NCBI GenBank assembly: GCA_030159075.1 | Contig: BROG01000350.1 | Span: 248,001-312,000 of the forward strand | Direction of reading: 5' to 3' | Source of the DNA: Atrina japonica | Lineage: Eukaryota; Mollusca; Bivalvia; Pterioida; Pinnidae | Length of the DNA stretch: 64,000 nt | Part shown: piece by piece, positions 1-10,635 of the stretch | How the letters are laid out: every line of letters begins with the position of its first letter | How positions within the stretch are numbered: position 1 is the stretch's first letter | Made by a program: the position numbers and the translations under genes | The notes under the pieces: model-generated | What the model was told of the DNA's origin: nothing | Databases searched by the model: none | What the model saw: the letters and a program-made list of their open reading frames with translations, nothing else

Positions 1-196
1 CACAGGAGAATTGGTGGCAGATGGCGGTATGCAGCTTTTGCTGTTATAGCGGGAATTATATGGGAGGAAATTTGTTCTTTAGAAAATAATGGTGTTATGT
101 GAGTTTGGCGTTAAAACGTGGGGTGATATATTGGGGAGAACTGTATTTAATTAAAGATAATTTGCAGAAATTGCTTGTTTCAGTAACGTGTATAAG
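1..196. other. No gene recognised (left edge)
   Basis: No exon or repeat could be supported. If the palmitoyltransferase gene starts upstream, this is part of its intron. Confidence 0.4.
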
Positions 197-1462
197 CAGG
201 GCTCAAAGTGGCGAGTAATTTGGTCGCATATGCACCCAAAAATTTTAAATGACGACTAAAAATTAAACTAACTTGCCAATTTGGCGACCGTTAATGGGAT
301 GCCGTGAATGCAATTGTTATCGTACTTGCAATCCGTATTTTGTTTTCAGGCCGGTCTCGAACTGTTTTTAACCAATCTGAGTCATAAAATGCTTCTTTTC
401 TGCTGATTGATGCATGTTAAGACAACATAATTCAGGCCCATTGAAGCCTGAAAGAAGGTTACACTTTAAAATCTAGTAAAACAATGATATACCTAATAGG
501 CATGGCAATGATATTTCCTTGTTTGTTTCATCGATACATCTCTAAAACAATTACTTTACATTTAAACATTCAAGTATTTGCATCAGTATAATTTAGCTTT
601 TAGTTTTAACAATTTATTTTACGATTTGTGCCATTTTAGTTGCAATTCCATTCCGGTATTTACAGGTTTTTGATCCCAGATTTTTGCATGACCATTTAAA
701 ATGACACCCAAGAGAAAACAAAACTTGCTAAATGATTTAAGGTTTTCAGGTACAGCAGCTAGTAATACCAGAAATGTAACAGATCAAAAATCTTTAAACA
801 AAATTTCTGACGATGAAGAGGTTGAAAGGGTTGTTTTCATGACTCTTTACTGAATTTAAACGAATTCTTTATGAGGCCTACTCATACATAGTATCATAGA
901 CATTGATGTCCATGTCCATTTTTGAAAGTTGTAGTCAAATAAGTATATGGACAATAAATCTGTCTTAATCTTGAGAAAAAGACATTGACACATGAGACTG
1001 TTGCTTGCTTTCTGTTTTTCGTTTAATCTCAATATGTTAACTAAGTTGACCGACAGGTGAATGTTCATTTCTTTTTATAAAAACCAAGAAGATTTCAGTG
1101 TACCTCATTCCTTCTTTGATTTGTCCATAGTAGGCATAAGTACCATTAACAAAATTAAGATAATCACTGCATAAAAAAATTGTTGCTATGCAGAAATAAA
1201 GCTTCAGAAAAATCTCAAAGATTATTGAATCAAAATAAATATATTTCCTAAATTTATAAATTTGCAAGAATTTTATTTGACATAGAAGGGAATGGGAATA
1301 AGATGGCATTAGTTGACTTATTATCACAACGTAGTCTACGGTAGGCCTAGCTACTAGTACATGTATGATAAAATGTAAAATATTGATCATGGCAACCAAA
1401 AAATTTCAAATGGTGGGTAAAATTCTGAGTAGGTCTTCATTTGGCAACTAGAAGTCAAGGTG
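197..1462. mobile_element. AGGGCTC-ended transposable element, about 1.27 kb
   Basis: The left end reads CAGGGCTCAAAG and the right end CTTAGAGCCCT, an imperfect terminal inverted repeat (AGGGCTCAAAG against AGGGCTCTAAG). Just inside the left end the words TGGCGAG, TTTGGTCGC and TTTGGCGACC recur. The same subterminal style is seen in the elements at 3766 and 6474. A short basic-to-acidic reading frame (702-853) lies inside. No clean target-site duplication is visible. hAT-like ancestry is an inference from the CAGGG ends. Confidence 0.5.
702..853 (+). pseudogene. 50-codon ORF inside the transposable element, possible transposase N-terminus
   Basis: An ATG opens a 50-residue frame starting MTPKRKQNLLNDLRFSG and passing through ISDDEEVERVV before a TAA/TGA-rich stretch. 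A basic 'PKRKQ..L' opening followed by an acidic patch is common at the start of hAT-type transposases, and the frame sits centrally in a TIR-bounded element. It is too short for an intact protein and no downstream continuation was found. It could also be a chance ORF. Confidence 0.3.
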
Positions 1463-1524
1463 TACTTAGAGCCCTAAAAAGGGGGCTCTCTCTCCACATC
1501 ACATTACAGAGTCACCCAGATGCT

Positions 1525-1800
1525 CACCATGCTTGCTGTTGCTTAACTTCAGTTCATCACTATAAACACCAACCATCCAGCCACAAAAGCTAGCTATATT
1601 AGACTAGACAGTTAAACTGTTTAACCTAAAATCCAAATCTTACATAGTGCCCTCTAGCTGTACATTCAGGATTCCAGGCTCTTTCCCTGCCACCAAATTG
1701 CTGTTGCTTAACTTCAGTATATGAATGTAATAAACACTAACCATTCAGCCACAAAAGCTAGTTATTGTACTTGACAGTTAAACTGCCTATGTCCATGACC
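1525..1800. repeat. Two-copy direct duplication, about 160 bp spacing
   Basis: The stretch 'TGCTGTTGCTTAACTTCAG ... AGCCACAAAAGCTAG ... GACAGTTAAACTG' occurs at about 1535-1620 and again at about 1692-1785, with small differences. Beyond this, 1463-2580 shows no gene. Confidence 0.7.
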
Positions 1801-2579
1801 GTTACATTTCTCTAGAGTACATTTGTACATGCATCATTGATAGTTCTATGATAATTACAAGTGTGACATGAGGTTCAAAGGTCAAGATCTTACATGTACT
1901 TGTGCCACAAATGATTACTCCCATCGTTATGATTTCTAAATCTTGCACGCAGTCAAGAAATAGGAACAATCATTACATGTAAGATGTGGATGCAAGAAAT
2001 ATGACAATAGGCCTATTGTAGAAGTTAAAAACAGTAGATGTTATTAGCTAGTTGCAACAGCTGAACATGTATATATTATAGAGAGCATCTGAAAGGCATC
2101 AAGTGTAACACTTATATTTTTATACCATTGTTGTGTAATTAATTGAAAATTTATGGATTCATTTAATAACTTCATTGCATTGGGACCAATTCAGAAGATT
2201 AAAGAAGAACATTTTCAACATATCCCAATGAATTGACTTAAATAAAAATGCATTAGTTTAAGTAAATATAGTCAAGAGATTTGTGCAATATTTATGTACC
2301 GTACTTAAAAAGAGCAGTTCTGGCAAAAATCAAATGATGAGTAATAGAGCTGTCAGAATAGTGAAGTGTGAGGATAAACTGTAGAGACAGAAATGGATTC
2401 TGTTTCATTGTCATGGTTATGATATACTTTCAAGTCTCATGCAAAATCTATATGTTATGGTCATGTTAATGTACATACATGTAGACGTACATTAACTTTT
2501 CAGCATCCGTCTGTGGTTTTTCAGCTCACCAGGACAAACTGTCTGAGTTGTTGGTGTTTTTGTAGATCTATACATGTAG

Positions 2580-3392
2580 ATTGAAAACACCTGGGTCTGG
2601 CGTTTTGTAGACAGAATGGGATAACCTTGGTCTGACTGAGGTATTATAGATAATGTGGAACACCTTTGATTGAGGTTTTGTAGAAAGGATCGTAACACCT
2701 GGGTCTGAAGTTTGTACACATAGGTTTTGTTGATATAATGGTAACACCTCAGTCTGAGGTTTTGTAAATATATTGGTAACACCTGGGTCTGAGGTTTTGT
2801 AGATATAATGGGAACACCTGGGTCTGAGGTTTTATAGATAGGATAGTAACACCTGGGTCTGAGGTTTTGTAGATATAATGGGAACACCTGGGTCTGAGGT
2901 TTTGTAGATATAATGGGAACACCTGGGTCTGAGGTTTTATAGAGAGGATAGTAACACCTGGGTCTGAGATTTTATAGATAGGATAGTAACACCTGGGTCT
3001 GAGGTTTTGTAGATATAATGGGAACACCTGGGTTTGAGGTTTTATAGATAGGATAGTAACACCTGGGTCTGAGGTTTTGTAGATATAGTGGTAACACCTG
3101 GGTCTGAGAATTTGTAGATATAATGGGAACACCTGGGTCTGAGGTTTTGTAGATATAGTGGGAACACCTGGGTCTGAGGTTTTGTAGATATAATGGGAAC
3201 ATCTGGGTCTGAGAATTTGTAGATATAATGGGAACACCTGGGTCTGAGGTTTTGTTTGATATAATGGTAACACCTGTGACTGAGGTTTTGTTTGATATAA
3301 TTGGAACAAATGGATCTGAAGTCTTATTGATTAAATGGGAACAAATGGGTCTGAGGTTTTCTATATATATAATGGGAACACCTGGGTCTAAT
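2580..3392. repeat. 35-bp minisatellite (ACACCTGGGTCTGAGG type)
   Basis: About 22 tandem copies of a 35-base unit containing 'ACACCTGGGTCTGAGG' and 'TTTTGTAGATATAATGGG' fill the interval. Edge copies are diverged. Because 35 is not a multiple of three, the long - strand reading frames here cycle through all frames and are not genes. A related degenerate cluster reappears at 5150-5440. Confidence 0.95.
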
Positions 3393-3429
3393 TGATGTGT
3401 TATGGATTAATACAGTCTACTTCCACTTT

Positions 3430-3548
3430 GAGTTCCAGATAGAAAAGTATCAGTTGAGGGTGGGATGGATTGATAAGACCCAACCAAGACATCAGCCGAG
3501 ATGTTGATTTATCCCACCTGAGACTGATATTTTTCTATCTGGAACTCA
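3430..3548. repeat. Foldback (inverted repeat) with GAGTTCCAGATAGAAAA arms
   Basis: The left arm begins GAGTTCCAGATAGAAAAG near 3431 and continues to GGTGGGAT. The right arm ends TTTTCTATCTGGAACTC near 3548. The arms are about 40 bases with few mismatches and a loop of about 35. A fragment with GTTCCAGATAGA recurs near 5094. Confidence 0.8.
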
Positions 3549-3853
3549 GAAGCGGTGCTTGATTATTTTTCTCGTACATGGAAAGCTTGAAATTCTGTTT
3601 GTTTACATACTCGTGCATATATTTTAAACATTTTTTGCAACCACGTCACTCACCTTTTTTTCACCCACTGTCCGCTGCATTATACTCCTATATACATGTA
3701 TTTATTTCCTTTCAAAAATATTGGTGAAATTTATGTGTAACTATCAACATGAAAAACTCCTTGATCAGGGCTCTACAACACTAAAAAAATTCACTCTTCA
3801 TTTGGCCAGTGAACCAGAAATTTTACTAGCCAGCCAGGAACTTTTACTCGCCA

Positions 3854-3863
3854 ATATATATAT

Positions 3864-3920
<57 letters not shown>
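3854..3920. repeat. (TA)n microsatellite
   Basis: An almost uninterrupted TA run lies inside the left part of the 3766-5037 element. The Tyr/Ile-repeat reading frames across it are artefacts. Confidence 0.95.
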
Positions 3921-3927
<7 letters not shown>

Positions 3928-4445
3928 AAATACAGAAAACACTCAAATTTCCGGCCATTTGGCCTTTATCAAGTGAAAGACGACAATATATAATATACAT
4001 GTGTGTGTGTGTGTTCTTAAAAAAAAACACTGGATGAAAATACACAAATGAAATAAAATATTAATTTTCTAAGTTGATGTAACATTTTATTGTTTCTATC
4101 CATTTAAAACAAAGTAATTAACTGCATGTTGACCTTTTGTGCATTTTTTTTTATCAATCGAGGAGTGTTTATATGCCTATATTTTTCAAATTTGTTGCTC
4201 TAATATTGAGGCAACCTTAAACTTTGTTTTTAAAATTTTAGCGCCAGTTTCTTTCCGACAGAATTTCCAAACAGACTGCTCACAAGAATTGTAAATTTTG
4301 TCTGTAAGTTAAAATGTACAGTCCAACACCCGTGACCTGATCGTCAGACAAACACCTATAAAGTTCTTTAATTTATAGGTGTTTGTCCGACAATCGGGTG
4401 TTTGACTCTCGATTTTAATTTCCAGTTCCGACTGTGGTTAATACC

Positions 4446-4622
4446 TTTGGGGATTCTGTCACGGCCGTTTTATTGTGTTGCCCCACGATAGAATCCCCAA
4501 AGGAATTAGGCTGTGGTCTGCCTGTCCTCCTCGTCGAACACTAGGCCGAAATTTTTCTGCCCTGATTTTACCACTTAAAAACCGCTTTTGAAATCGAATT
4601 CGGGACAGAAAGTTCGGCCCTA
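4446..4622. mobile_element. Nested foldback element related to 12373-12548
   Basis: Two inverted pairs are visible: CCTTTGGGGATTCTGTC against ATAGAATCCCCAAAGG (4446-4502), and TAGGCCGAAATTTTTCTG against CAGAAAGTTCGGCCCTA (4540-4622). The same words (CCTTTGGAGATTCTGTC, AACTTTCTGTCCC) recur at 12373-12548, so this is a dispersed family. Confidence 0.55.
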
Positions 4623-4625
4623 GTC

Positions 4626-4776
4626 GAACACTAGCCATAACTCGGTTCCAGTATTCCTTTAACCAAGATCGTTTAAACTTAATAGTGTCTAATGATGCTT
4701 CTGTTGAAATAGACCGAGAAAAGAAAATGTCACCGTGTGCTGTTAGGAAAATTTCAAGTCGAAAACATGAGAGCAA
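4626..4776 (-). pseudogene. Possible transposase-derived coding fragment
   Basis: The - strand frame opening at 4776 contains STEASLDTIKFKRSWLKEYW before running into the nested foldback. A 'KRSWL.EYW'-like motif recalls the N-terminal zinc-finger region of some hAT-type proteins, and the frame lies inside a CAGGG-TIR element. The resemblance is weak and the fragment is clearly not intact. Confidence 0.2.
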
Positions 4777-5149
4777 TACAACGTTTTTTTTATACAGTAA
4801 TCCACGTGAGTTAGATGCTCTAGTTTATCGAAACTAAATAACCAAATTGGTTGTTGTAAAGCGCATAACAGACCATGATTTCGATAATGTAATTTCACAG
4901 TGAAAACGGACAAACTTTTGATTTCCGGCTCGGGGGAAAAACTGGTCGCGATGTGGCGACTGAATGAGGATAAACACTCGCCAAAATCTAAAAAATTATC
5001 GCATTAGCGAGTGATTTGGTCGCATTGTAGAGCGCTGTTGATCCCCCATGCAACATACATGTATGTAGGAATACAAAGTGTCCTGGATTAGCAGTTCCAG
5101 ATAGACTTTTTGCAGTACTGATGAAAAACGAGATCCATCAATCTCAGGT

Positions 5150-5440
5150 GCAAGAAAAAATGGAAACAACTTGTTCTGAGGTTTTGTAGATTCATGTAGA
5201 TTGGGAACACCTGAGTCTGAAGTTTTGTAGATATAATGAAAACACTTGGATCTGATTTAGGTTTTCTAGATAGATTGGGAGCACCTGAGTCTGGTGTTTT
5301 ATAGATATAATGGAAACACTTGAGTATGGCATATCATCTATATACATGTAATGGGAACGCCTGGATCTGAGGTTTTGTAGTTATAAATAATCTGATAATG
5401 AAAACACCTGAGTCTGAGGTTTCGTAGATATGTACTGTAC
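5150..5440. repeat. Degenerate second cluster of the 35-bp minisatellite
   Basis: Five to seven diverged copies with 'AACACCTGAGTCTGAGG' and 'TTTTGTAGATATAATG' precede the first palmitoyltransferase exon in the window. With the 2580-3392 array they bracket the insertions at 3430-5037. Confidence 0.8.
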
Positions 5441-5532
5441 ATACATGTACATGTACAAACTACAAATAAATTGTATACATGTACTTCACAATTACAAAGG
5501 TGTGTTTACATAAAATTTCCTGTACCTTTCAG

Positions 5533-5690
5533 CTCACGAGGATGAAGTAAAAGACGATGATTTCAGAGCACCCTTGTATAAAAATGTTGAAATAAAAGGG
5601 ATTGCTGTGCGAATGAAATGGTGTACAACATGCCAGTTTTATCGTCCACCTAGGTGTTCACATTGCAGTGTCTGCAACAAATGTATAGAG
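5533..5690 (+). CDS. ZDHHC8: ZDHHC5/8-type palmitoyltransferase, exon with the first half of the Cys-rich domain
   Basis: The exon follows a CTTTCAG acceptor and ends at GAG|GTAAGT. It starts with two bases of a split codon and encodes 52 residues, including [35 protein letters not shown] and SVCNKCIE. These match the zinc-binding start of the DHHC cysteine-rich domain: CxxC, then CSHCxxC. The protein transfers palmitate from palmitoyl-CoA to cysteines of substrate proteins, and the ZDHHC5/8 pair act at the plasma membrane and endosomes. '[11 protein letters not shown]' is close to human ZDHHC8, which separates this subfamily from other ZDHHCs. The preceding exon must end in phase 1 and was not found. 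Confidence 0.95.
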
Positions 5691-6473
5691 GTAAGTGATA
5701 CATGACTCATTGCTTTATTACAAAGTAATAGTTCTGGTAGTGATAGACCATGACAGCTCGGTGATGAAAACCATTTAAAATGTTTATTATGTGATTAGCA
5801 TTGTTATTTATGAAAATATATATATAATGTGTGTGAATAGTATCAGTCATTTTGAATAGGTAATTCTATGAACTGAAGACACCTATCTTTGGCTTGAAAG
5901 TCCAGAGAGCCAATACCAACCCCCTACGTAGTGACCTTGACCTTGGACTTTGACATTCTTTTCAAAAGCTTTAAACCTGGCTCTATCTTTTAGTTTTAAA
6001 TCACGAGAGATAAGGCTTTGATATTTCACATTAGTTGTGCAACGATATACTGAGCTATGATATATTGCTGTATTTTACCTTCGGTACGATACACAGTATG
6101 TTGATTTCATGCCATGATACACCTACAATATTTTCTGGATTTATCCGTTTCCGGTTTTAAACTCTATATTCTATTTCTGGTTTACTGGTAATCAAACAAC
6201 ATGGTGAAAAGCAGTTCACCCACTAAGAAAACGGACGAACTTAAGTTGCCGATATGGGCTCACGCAGGGTTAAAAAAACTACAAATGTCAGGAGGCTCAA
6301 CATAAGTTTGAAAGACTCACCCCACTTGTCATCTTTGTAACACGGATATACCTTACAAAACTGATGAAACCACGAAGATGATGAATGTGTCATTTGACAT
6401 GAAACAACATCAGCCAAACGTAAATTATTAATTATGAATCGAAGCCTAAAATTAAAATAAATCGTAGATTCAT
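5691..6473. other. Intron, no further feature
   Basis: Intronic AT-rich sequence. No repeat or exon is recognised. Confidence 0.6.
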
Positions 6474-7588
6474 CAGGGTTGGAAATTAACGGGTACCCGT
6501 TTGCCCGAGGCGACTGAATTTATGATCGGGCAAATTGTTTTACGTACGAAGTTGCCTGTTTGGCGAATCAATTTCAGGAATTTATTGTCACTTTTTGGGC
6601 TTTTATTCATTCCATTTCCAATCGGAAATAGTATCTGGTTTTCTCCCACTTTTGGTCGTTAAAATTCCCAATCTGATGAAGCTAAAATTTTCACATGTTA
6701 AGTTCGAAAGTCCTTTTTTATCAGAATGAAAGTAGAAGTGCAACCATTCTGCATTCGACATTTCAAAAAGCTTAAGTTTCGAAAGTGATCCATTTCCTTC
6801 TATTTGTAGCTGAAATGGATTGCTAAAAACCAGTTAGAAATTAAAATAATTATTTTATTGACAAGTAAATACGTTAGTCTTTACCTCGGCGCCAAAATTG
6901 TCACAGAGCACATCGTGTGTTGACTATTGTTGCTTACAGTTTATGGAGAAAATGGAGGTTTGGTGTGTGTAATAAAAGAACCGATACCGAACGGAACTGA
7001 ATTTCAGGATGTGTTAAAATGATGATACATGTACATGTAGTACTAAACATTGTATAAAAGTTATAAAATCTTAAATAAATGTAAGTGAATGATAAAAGGA
7101 AAATTAGTTGTTGTGAAAAAAGTTTTAATGAAATACTTAAAATGGATAGATATTGGTTTAAAAAATGAAAACTTCTGTAATTTGCATCAATTTAAACACA
7201 CAGTAATTATATTATAAAATAGTAATAATAATGATTTATATAAATTATATTGACAATACAGAATGCATTCACAATCAATTTGCTTGCAAATACAGTGTAT
7301 ATCATTCAGAGAGACAATTTACATTGTATATATTTATAATAATAATAATGATAAATTGATTCAAATATTTTTTTCTTTGCGAGCAACCAAATTTTCATGG
7401 CAGTCAAGCACCATATCAGTATAGCACTTGCCTGGCTGAGCAAGATGTTAAAAATGTTAAATTCACAAACTGGTTAAATTTTTTTCAAGTAAATATGACG
7501 GGCCCCTAAGTTTAAATCTTGGCTAAAAGAATTTAAAACTTGGGAGCCTGTTTGGCTCCTGAGGATTTTTTCTTAATTTCCACCCCTG
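6474..7588. mobile_element. CAGGG-ended element, 1115 bp, in a ZDHHC intron
   Basis: The left end CAGGGTTGGAAATTAAC and the right end TTAATTTCCACCCCTG form a TIR with one or two mismatches. Flanks TTCAT (6469-6473) and TTCAC (7589-7593) are a likely 5-bp target duplication with one change. Subterminal words TTTGCCCGAGG, GATCGGGCAAA and GTTGCCTG on the left and CGAGCAACC, CTTGCCTGGCTGAGCAAG on the right match the 9585 element, so the two are related. No intact transposase is present. Confidence 0.7.
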
Positions 7589-8419
7589 TTCACAGGGGCA
7601 GCATAGTTTGCAACAACCAATGAAGTCAAAGTTGTCAATAAATTTGCCGAGGAACAAGGCTATTTCAAAAGCAATAGCTCAGTTTCTTGTGACTTATTTA
7701 CAACCTTTCAGTACAGTGGAATCTGATGATTTCAGAAAATTGATTAACATTTTAGAGCCACAATATGATGTTCCTTCTCGAATATATTTCTCCACAAATC
7801 TTGTCACTAATTTATTTAACAGGATATATCTCATTTAGTTGACATTAAAAGTAAAAAAAATAGAATAAACAGGATATGTGAAACAAAAACTTTATTTTCA
7901 AAAGTAAGTGCACAGAAATGCAATAATGTCATTTATTGAATTTTCAACTTAGTTGTTTTATTCCTGTGTATCTTAAATGTATCGTATCGTCAGGTATGAA
8001 TTACATTACGTATCGTATTGTCATTGCAGTGTATCATTGCATCCCTATTTCACATACATGTATAGATTCCTTATGACCAGAGCTTTCATGTGGTATATAT
8101 ACCTTGACTTTTGACCTAGTGAGATTTGACCTACTTTTCAAAAACTTTAATTTGGGCTGAAGGAATCAAAATACCTGTACCTTGACCTAAAAACCACAGC
8201 TGTGGGTCAAATACCTATTTTGAAAATTTACATCCAGCTTTGTTTATTTATTCTGAAGCATTGTAAACATAGTTTACAAATAATTCTTTATGCCAATGAT
8301 ACTATTTCTTCTTTTAACAACTATGATGGTCGTAAACATTGTTAGCGTGGCTTCATGTTTACAGATGATCTGTATTTTCCTAGAGTCTCTGTAATCCTAG
8401 CATTTGTTCTCTTTTTCAG
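7589..8419. other. Intron, no further feature
   Basis: AT-rich intronic sequence. A 76-codon frame at 7608 begins in unremarkable sequence and is not supported as a gene. Confidence 0.55.
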
Positions 8420-8592
8420 ACATTTGATCATCATTGTCCATGGCTGAACAACTGTATAGGCCGGCGCAATTATAGATTTTTCTTTTTATTTCTTGTATCG
8501 TTATTTATTCATATGATTAGTATTTTCTCTCTGTGTTTGTTATACATACTAAACAACAGAGACAAATTAAAACAGGTTGGAAGCATAGTAGC
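8420..8592 (+). CDS. ZDHHC8: ZDHHC5/8-type palmitoyltransferase, catalytic DHHC exon
   Basis: Acceptor CTTTTTCAG precedes [20 protein letters not shown]. The DHHC tetrad is intact and the nucleophilic Cys codon is at 8435-8437. [13 protein letters not shown] is the family signature. A hydrophobic stretch ([20 protein letters not shown]) is the third membrane segment. A GT at 8576 would end the exon early and break the frame. Using GC|GTATCC at 8593 keeps phase with the next exon and gives a loop of the same length as human ZDHHC8, so I chose that end. Confidence 0.95.
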
Positions 8593-8741
8593 GTATCCTT
8601 TTTATTAACGGTTTACAAACATTCAGTCCATTTTGCAAAGTAGTAGAATGTATCAGAGAAACCTAAACAAATCTTTTACTAGAGTTTAACAGGTGCTAGG
8701 GATTATGTACATTATGTATCTTTTCCTTAACCTTACTTCAG

Positions 8742-8844
8742 TATGGTTGATATGTCCATAATAGGTTTGTTAATATTTCCGGTCGGAGGCCTGACAGGAT
8801 TTCATATTGTTCTAGTTTCCAGAGGCAGAACAACAAATGAACAG
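8742..8844 (+). CDS. ZDHHC8: ZDHHC5/8-type palmitoyltransferase, fourth membrane segment and TTxE motif
   Basis: The exon lies between TACTTCAG and CAG|GTAAAT, with one leading base completing a split Ala codon. It encodes [20 protein letters not shown], then [14 protein letters not shown]. The hydrophobic part is the fourth membrane segment. TTNE is the TTxE motif found just after it in DHHC enzymes and thought to help fold the active site. [19 protein letters not shown] is almost identical to the human ZDHHC5/8 sequence. Confidence 0.95.
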
Positions 8845-8889
8845 GTAAATTGACTTTCCAATAATTCTTCTGGTATTGTCGGTCCCTTT

Positions 8890-9178
8890 CTGGTAAAAAA
8901 AGCAGGGACTTTACACAGTTTTGTCCAGTAAAACTGACAGGGTATAGTTTCTGTACATTATAACTGGCAGGGACTATACATAGTTTTGTCCAGTAAAACC
9001 GACAGGGACTATACATAGTTTTATACAGTAAAACCGACACAGGCTTTATATAGTTTTTGTTCAGTAAAACCGACAGGGATTATATCCTGTATATATGGAT
9101 TTTGTACAGTAAAACTAGCAGGTACTTACTATATATAGATTTTGTACAGTAAAACTGATGGACTATATATAGTTTTTG
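8890..9178. repeat. About 35-bp minisatellite (CAGTAAAACCGACAGGGA type)
   Basis: About eight diverged copies of a unit containing CAGTAAAACCGACAGGGA and CTATACATAGTTTTGT start about 45 bp downstream of the exon at 8742-8844. Confidence 0.9.
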
Positions 9179-9215
9179 TTTGCATCAGTGTGGCTTAAGT
9201 TTTGCAATTGCTCAT

Positions 9216-9584
9216 CAATTTACTTTATAATGGTTTCAAAGGTAGGGGATGTGTGCTGTTTCAGCAGTACTCTCAGAATACTTGTTTATAATGGTTTCAC
9301 AGGTAGGGGTCATTTACTGATTCATCAGTACTCTCAGAATGCTTCACAGGTAGGGGACATGTACTGATTCAGCAGTACTGTCAGAATGCTTGTTTATAAT
9401 AGCTTCACAGGTAGAGTGACATGTACTGATTCATCAGTACTACCAGAAAGCTTCACAGGTAGGGAACATGAACTGATTGAAAATGGCTCACATGTAAGGG
9501 ACATGTACTGATTCAGCAGGAATCTCAGAATGCTTTTTTATAATGTTTTACAGGTAGGGAACATGTACTAATGCAACAGTACAC
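9216..9584. repeat. CACAGGTAGGGGACATGTAC minisatellite, left half
   Basis: Units of about 45-70 bases carry GCTTCACAGGTAGGGGACAT, GTACTGATTCAGCAGTACT and CTCAGAATGCTT. The array resumes at 10518-10630. It is split by the element at 9585-10511. Confidence 0.9.
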
Positions 9585-9817
9585 CAGGGCTCGACGTTAA
9601 CGGTTGCCCGGGGCAAGTAAAAGCTGATCCCGGGCAACAAGATTTCAAGTGTCAGTTGCCCGGTCGGGCAAGTAAAAAATCTCAAACGGTTAATAGTAAA
9701 CACAAGTTCATCGATGTCTTTCAACCCACCAAAAATTAAATCCCTCGACAACCCGTCCAAACGGACAAATGGAACTTTATTTTTAGCGACTCCAAGCATG
9801 TTTACATAATCCGCCAT
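9548..9817 (-). pseudogene. Element-borne ORF fragment of about 89 codons, unknown product
   Basis: From the ATG at 9815-9817 the frame reads MADYVNMLGVAKNKVPFVRL, then DIDELVFTINRLRF, before running into the subterminal palindromes and out through the left TIR. The start has an ordinary protein-like composition, and an ETS-type site lies about 260 bp upstream of it. It may be a first exon of the element's own gene or a captured exon. The portion inside the TIR is unlikely to be functional coding sequence. Confidence 0.3.
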
Positions 9818-10511
9818 TGCTGTTAACACATGTGCTCAGAGAAGTACGGGTCAACCTAATTACCTCCTTTTAAAATATTTCATCTCAATATCAGCAGAAA
9901 GATTACATAAAAATGAATAGATTTAACTGTAGTAAGTATTACACATCGCTACTACCATTTCCCGTGTTTAATTATAATATTTAAAGCAGTGAGAACACAG
10001 AATGTCGAAAACGTCGACCACTTTCAACCTTGTGTTGTTGTGGTGTTTAGAATGACCACTTTCAATCGCAAAACCGGAAGTGTAGTGGGAATTTGTTTAA
10101 TTATTATAGTACTGATTAATTTGCTGTGTTGACCTTTATTATCGTATTTTAATATTGTTGAACAACAGAACAAAGCATGCAGAGTACATAAAGCAAAAAT
10201 GAAAAGGTGGAATGCTTTTATATAATCACTGACCTACTTCCCTATTTAAAATAGAAAGTTTAAAAAGTAGAGGACTGATCTGAGGGAGTGGGCATGCGTA
10301 CTGCAAGAAAGTTAATTTTAGAATCACGTCGTCTGTCAAACGTCAGTTGGATTAACTAGATCTTTGAGTAATAATATACTACTCCTCTAGACCTATTTTA
10401 CAGAATTCAGCTATATTTTGCGGGCAAGTAGATTTTCATGGCGGGCAACCAAAATTTCATAAGCACTTGCCCGGCTGGGCAAGTTGGTAAAAAAGTTAAG
10501 GTCAAGGCCTG
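9585..10511. mobile_element. CAGGG-ended element, 927 bp, inserted into a minisatellite
   Basis: The left end CAGGGCTCGACGTTAAC and right end GTTAAGGTCAAGGCCTG match as inverted repeats at 14 of 17 positions. GTACAC flanks both sides (9579-9584 and 10512-10517). Subterminal palindromes TTGCCCGGTCGGGCAAGT (left) and CTTGCCCGGCTGGGCAAG (right) are prominent. The interior has an open - strand frame (9551-9817), with an ETS-type CCGGAAGTG at 10074-10082 and a GCATGCG at about 10293. Confidence 0.8.
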
Positions 10512-10517
10512 GTACAC

Positions 10518-10635
10518 TCTGAGGGCTTCACAGGTGGGACACATGTACTGACTCGGAAGTACTCTCAGAATGCTTCACAGTTAGGGGACATGTACTGATC
10601 ATGAAGTCCAACAGTACTCTCAGAATGCATGTTTA
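10518..10635. repeat. CACAGGTAGGGGACATGTAC minisatellite, right half
   Basis: Two further units (GCTTCACAGGTGGGACACAT, GCTTCACAGTTAGGGGACAT) continue the 9216-9584 array beyond the inserted element. Confidence 0.85.

Larger units (their letters stand above)
3766..5037. mobile_element. CAGGG-ended element, 1272 bp, flanked by TTGAT
   Basis: The left terminus CAGGGCTCTACAA is the near-perfect complement of the right terminus TTGTAGAGCGCTG (12 of 13 match). TTGAT occurs directly on both sides (3761-3765 and 5038-5042), the expected target-site duplication. Subterminal words with GGCCAGT/ACTAGCC on the left and TGGCGAC/ACTCGCC/GGTCGC on the right resemble those of the 197 and 6474 elements. It carries a nested TA microsatellite and a second foldback element. 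Confidence 0.7.

Noticed and set aside
2492..3309. Long - strand ORFs with LYLQNLRPRC repeats
   Set aside because: They are read-through of the 35-bp minisatellite, without acceptor, donor or family similarity.
1..5532. Search for the missing N-terminal ZDHHC exon (membrane segments 1-2, 'MDPG' motif)
   Set aside because: No frame with the motif and a phase-1 donor was found, so it is probably upstream of the window.
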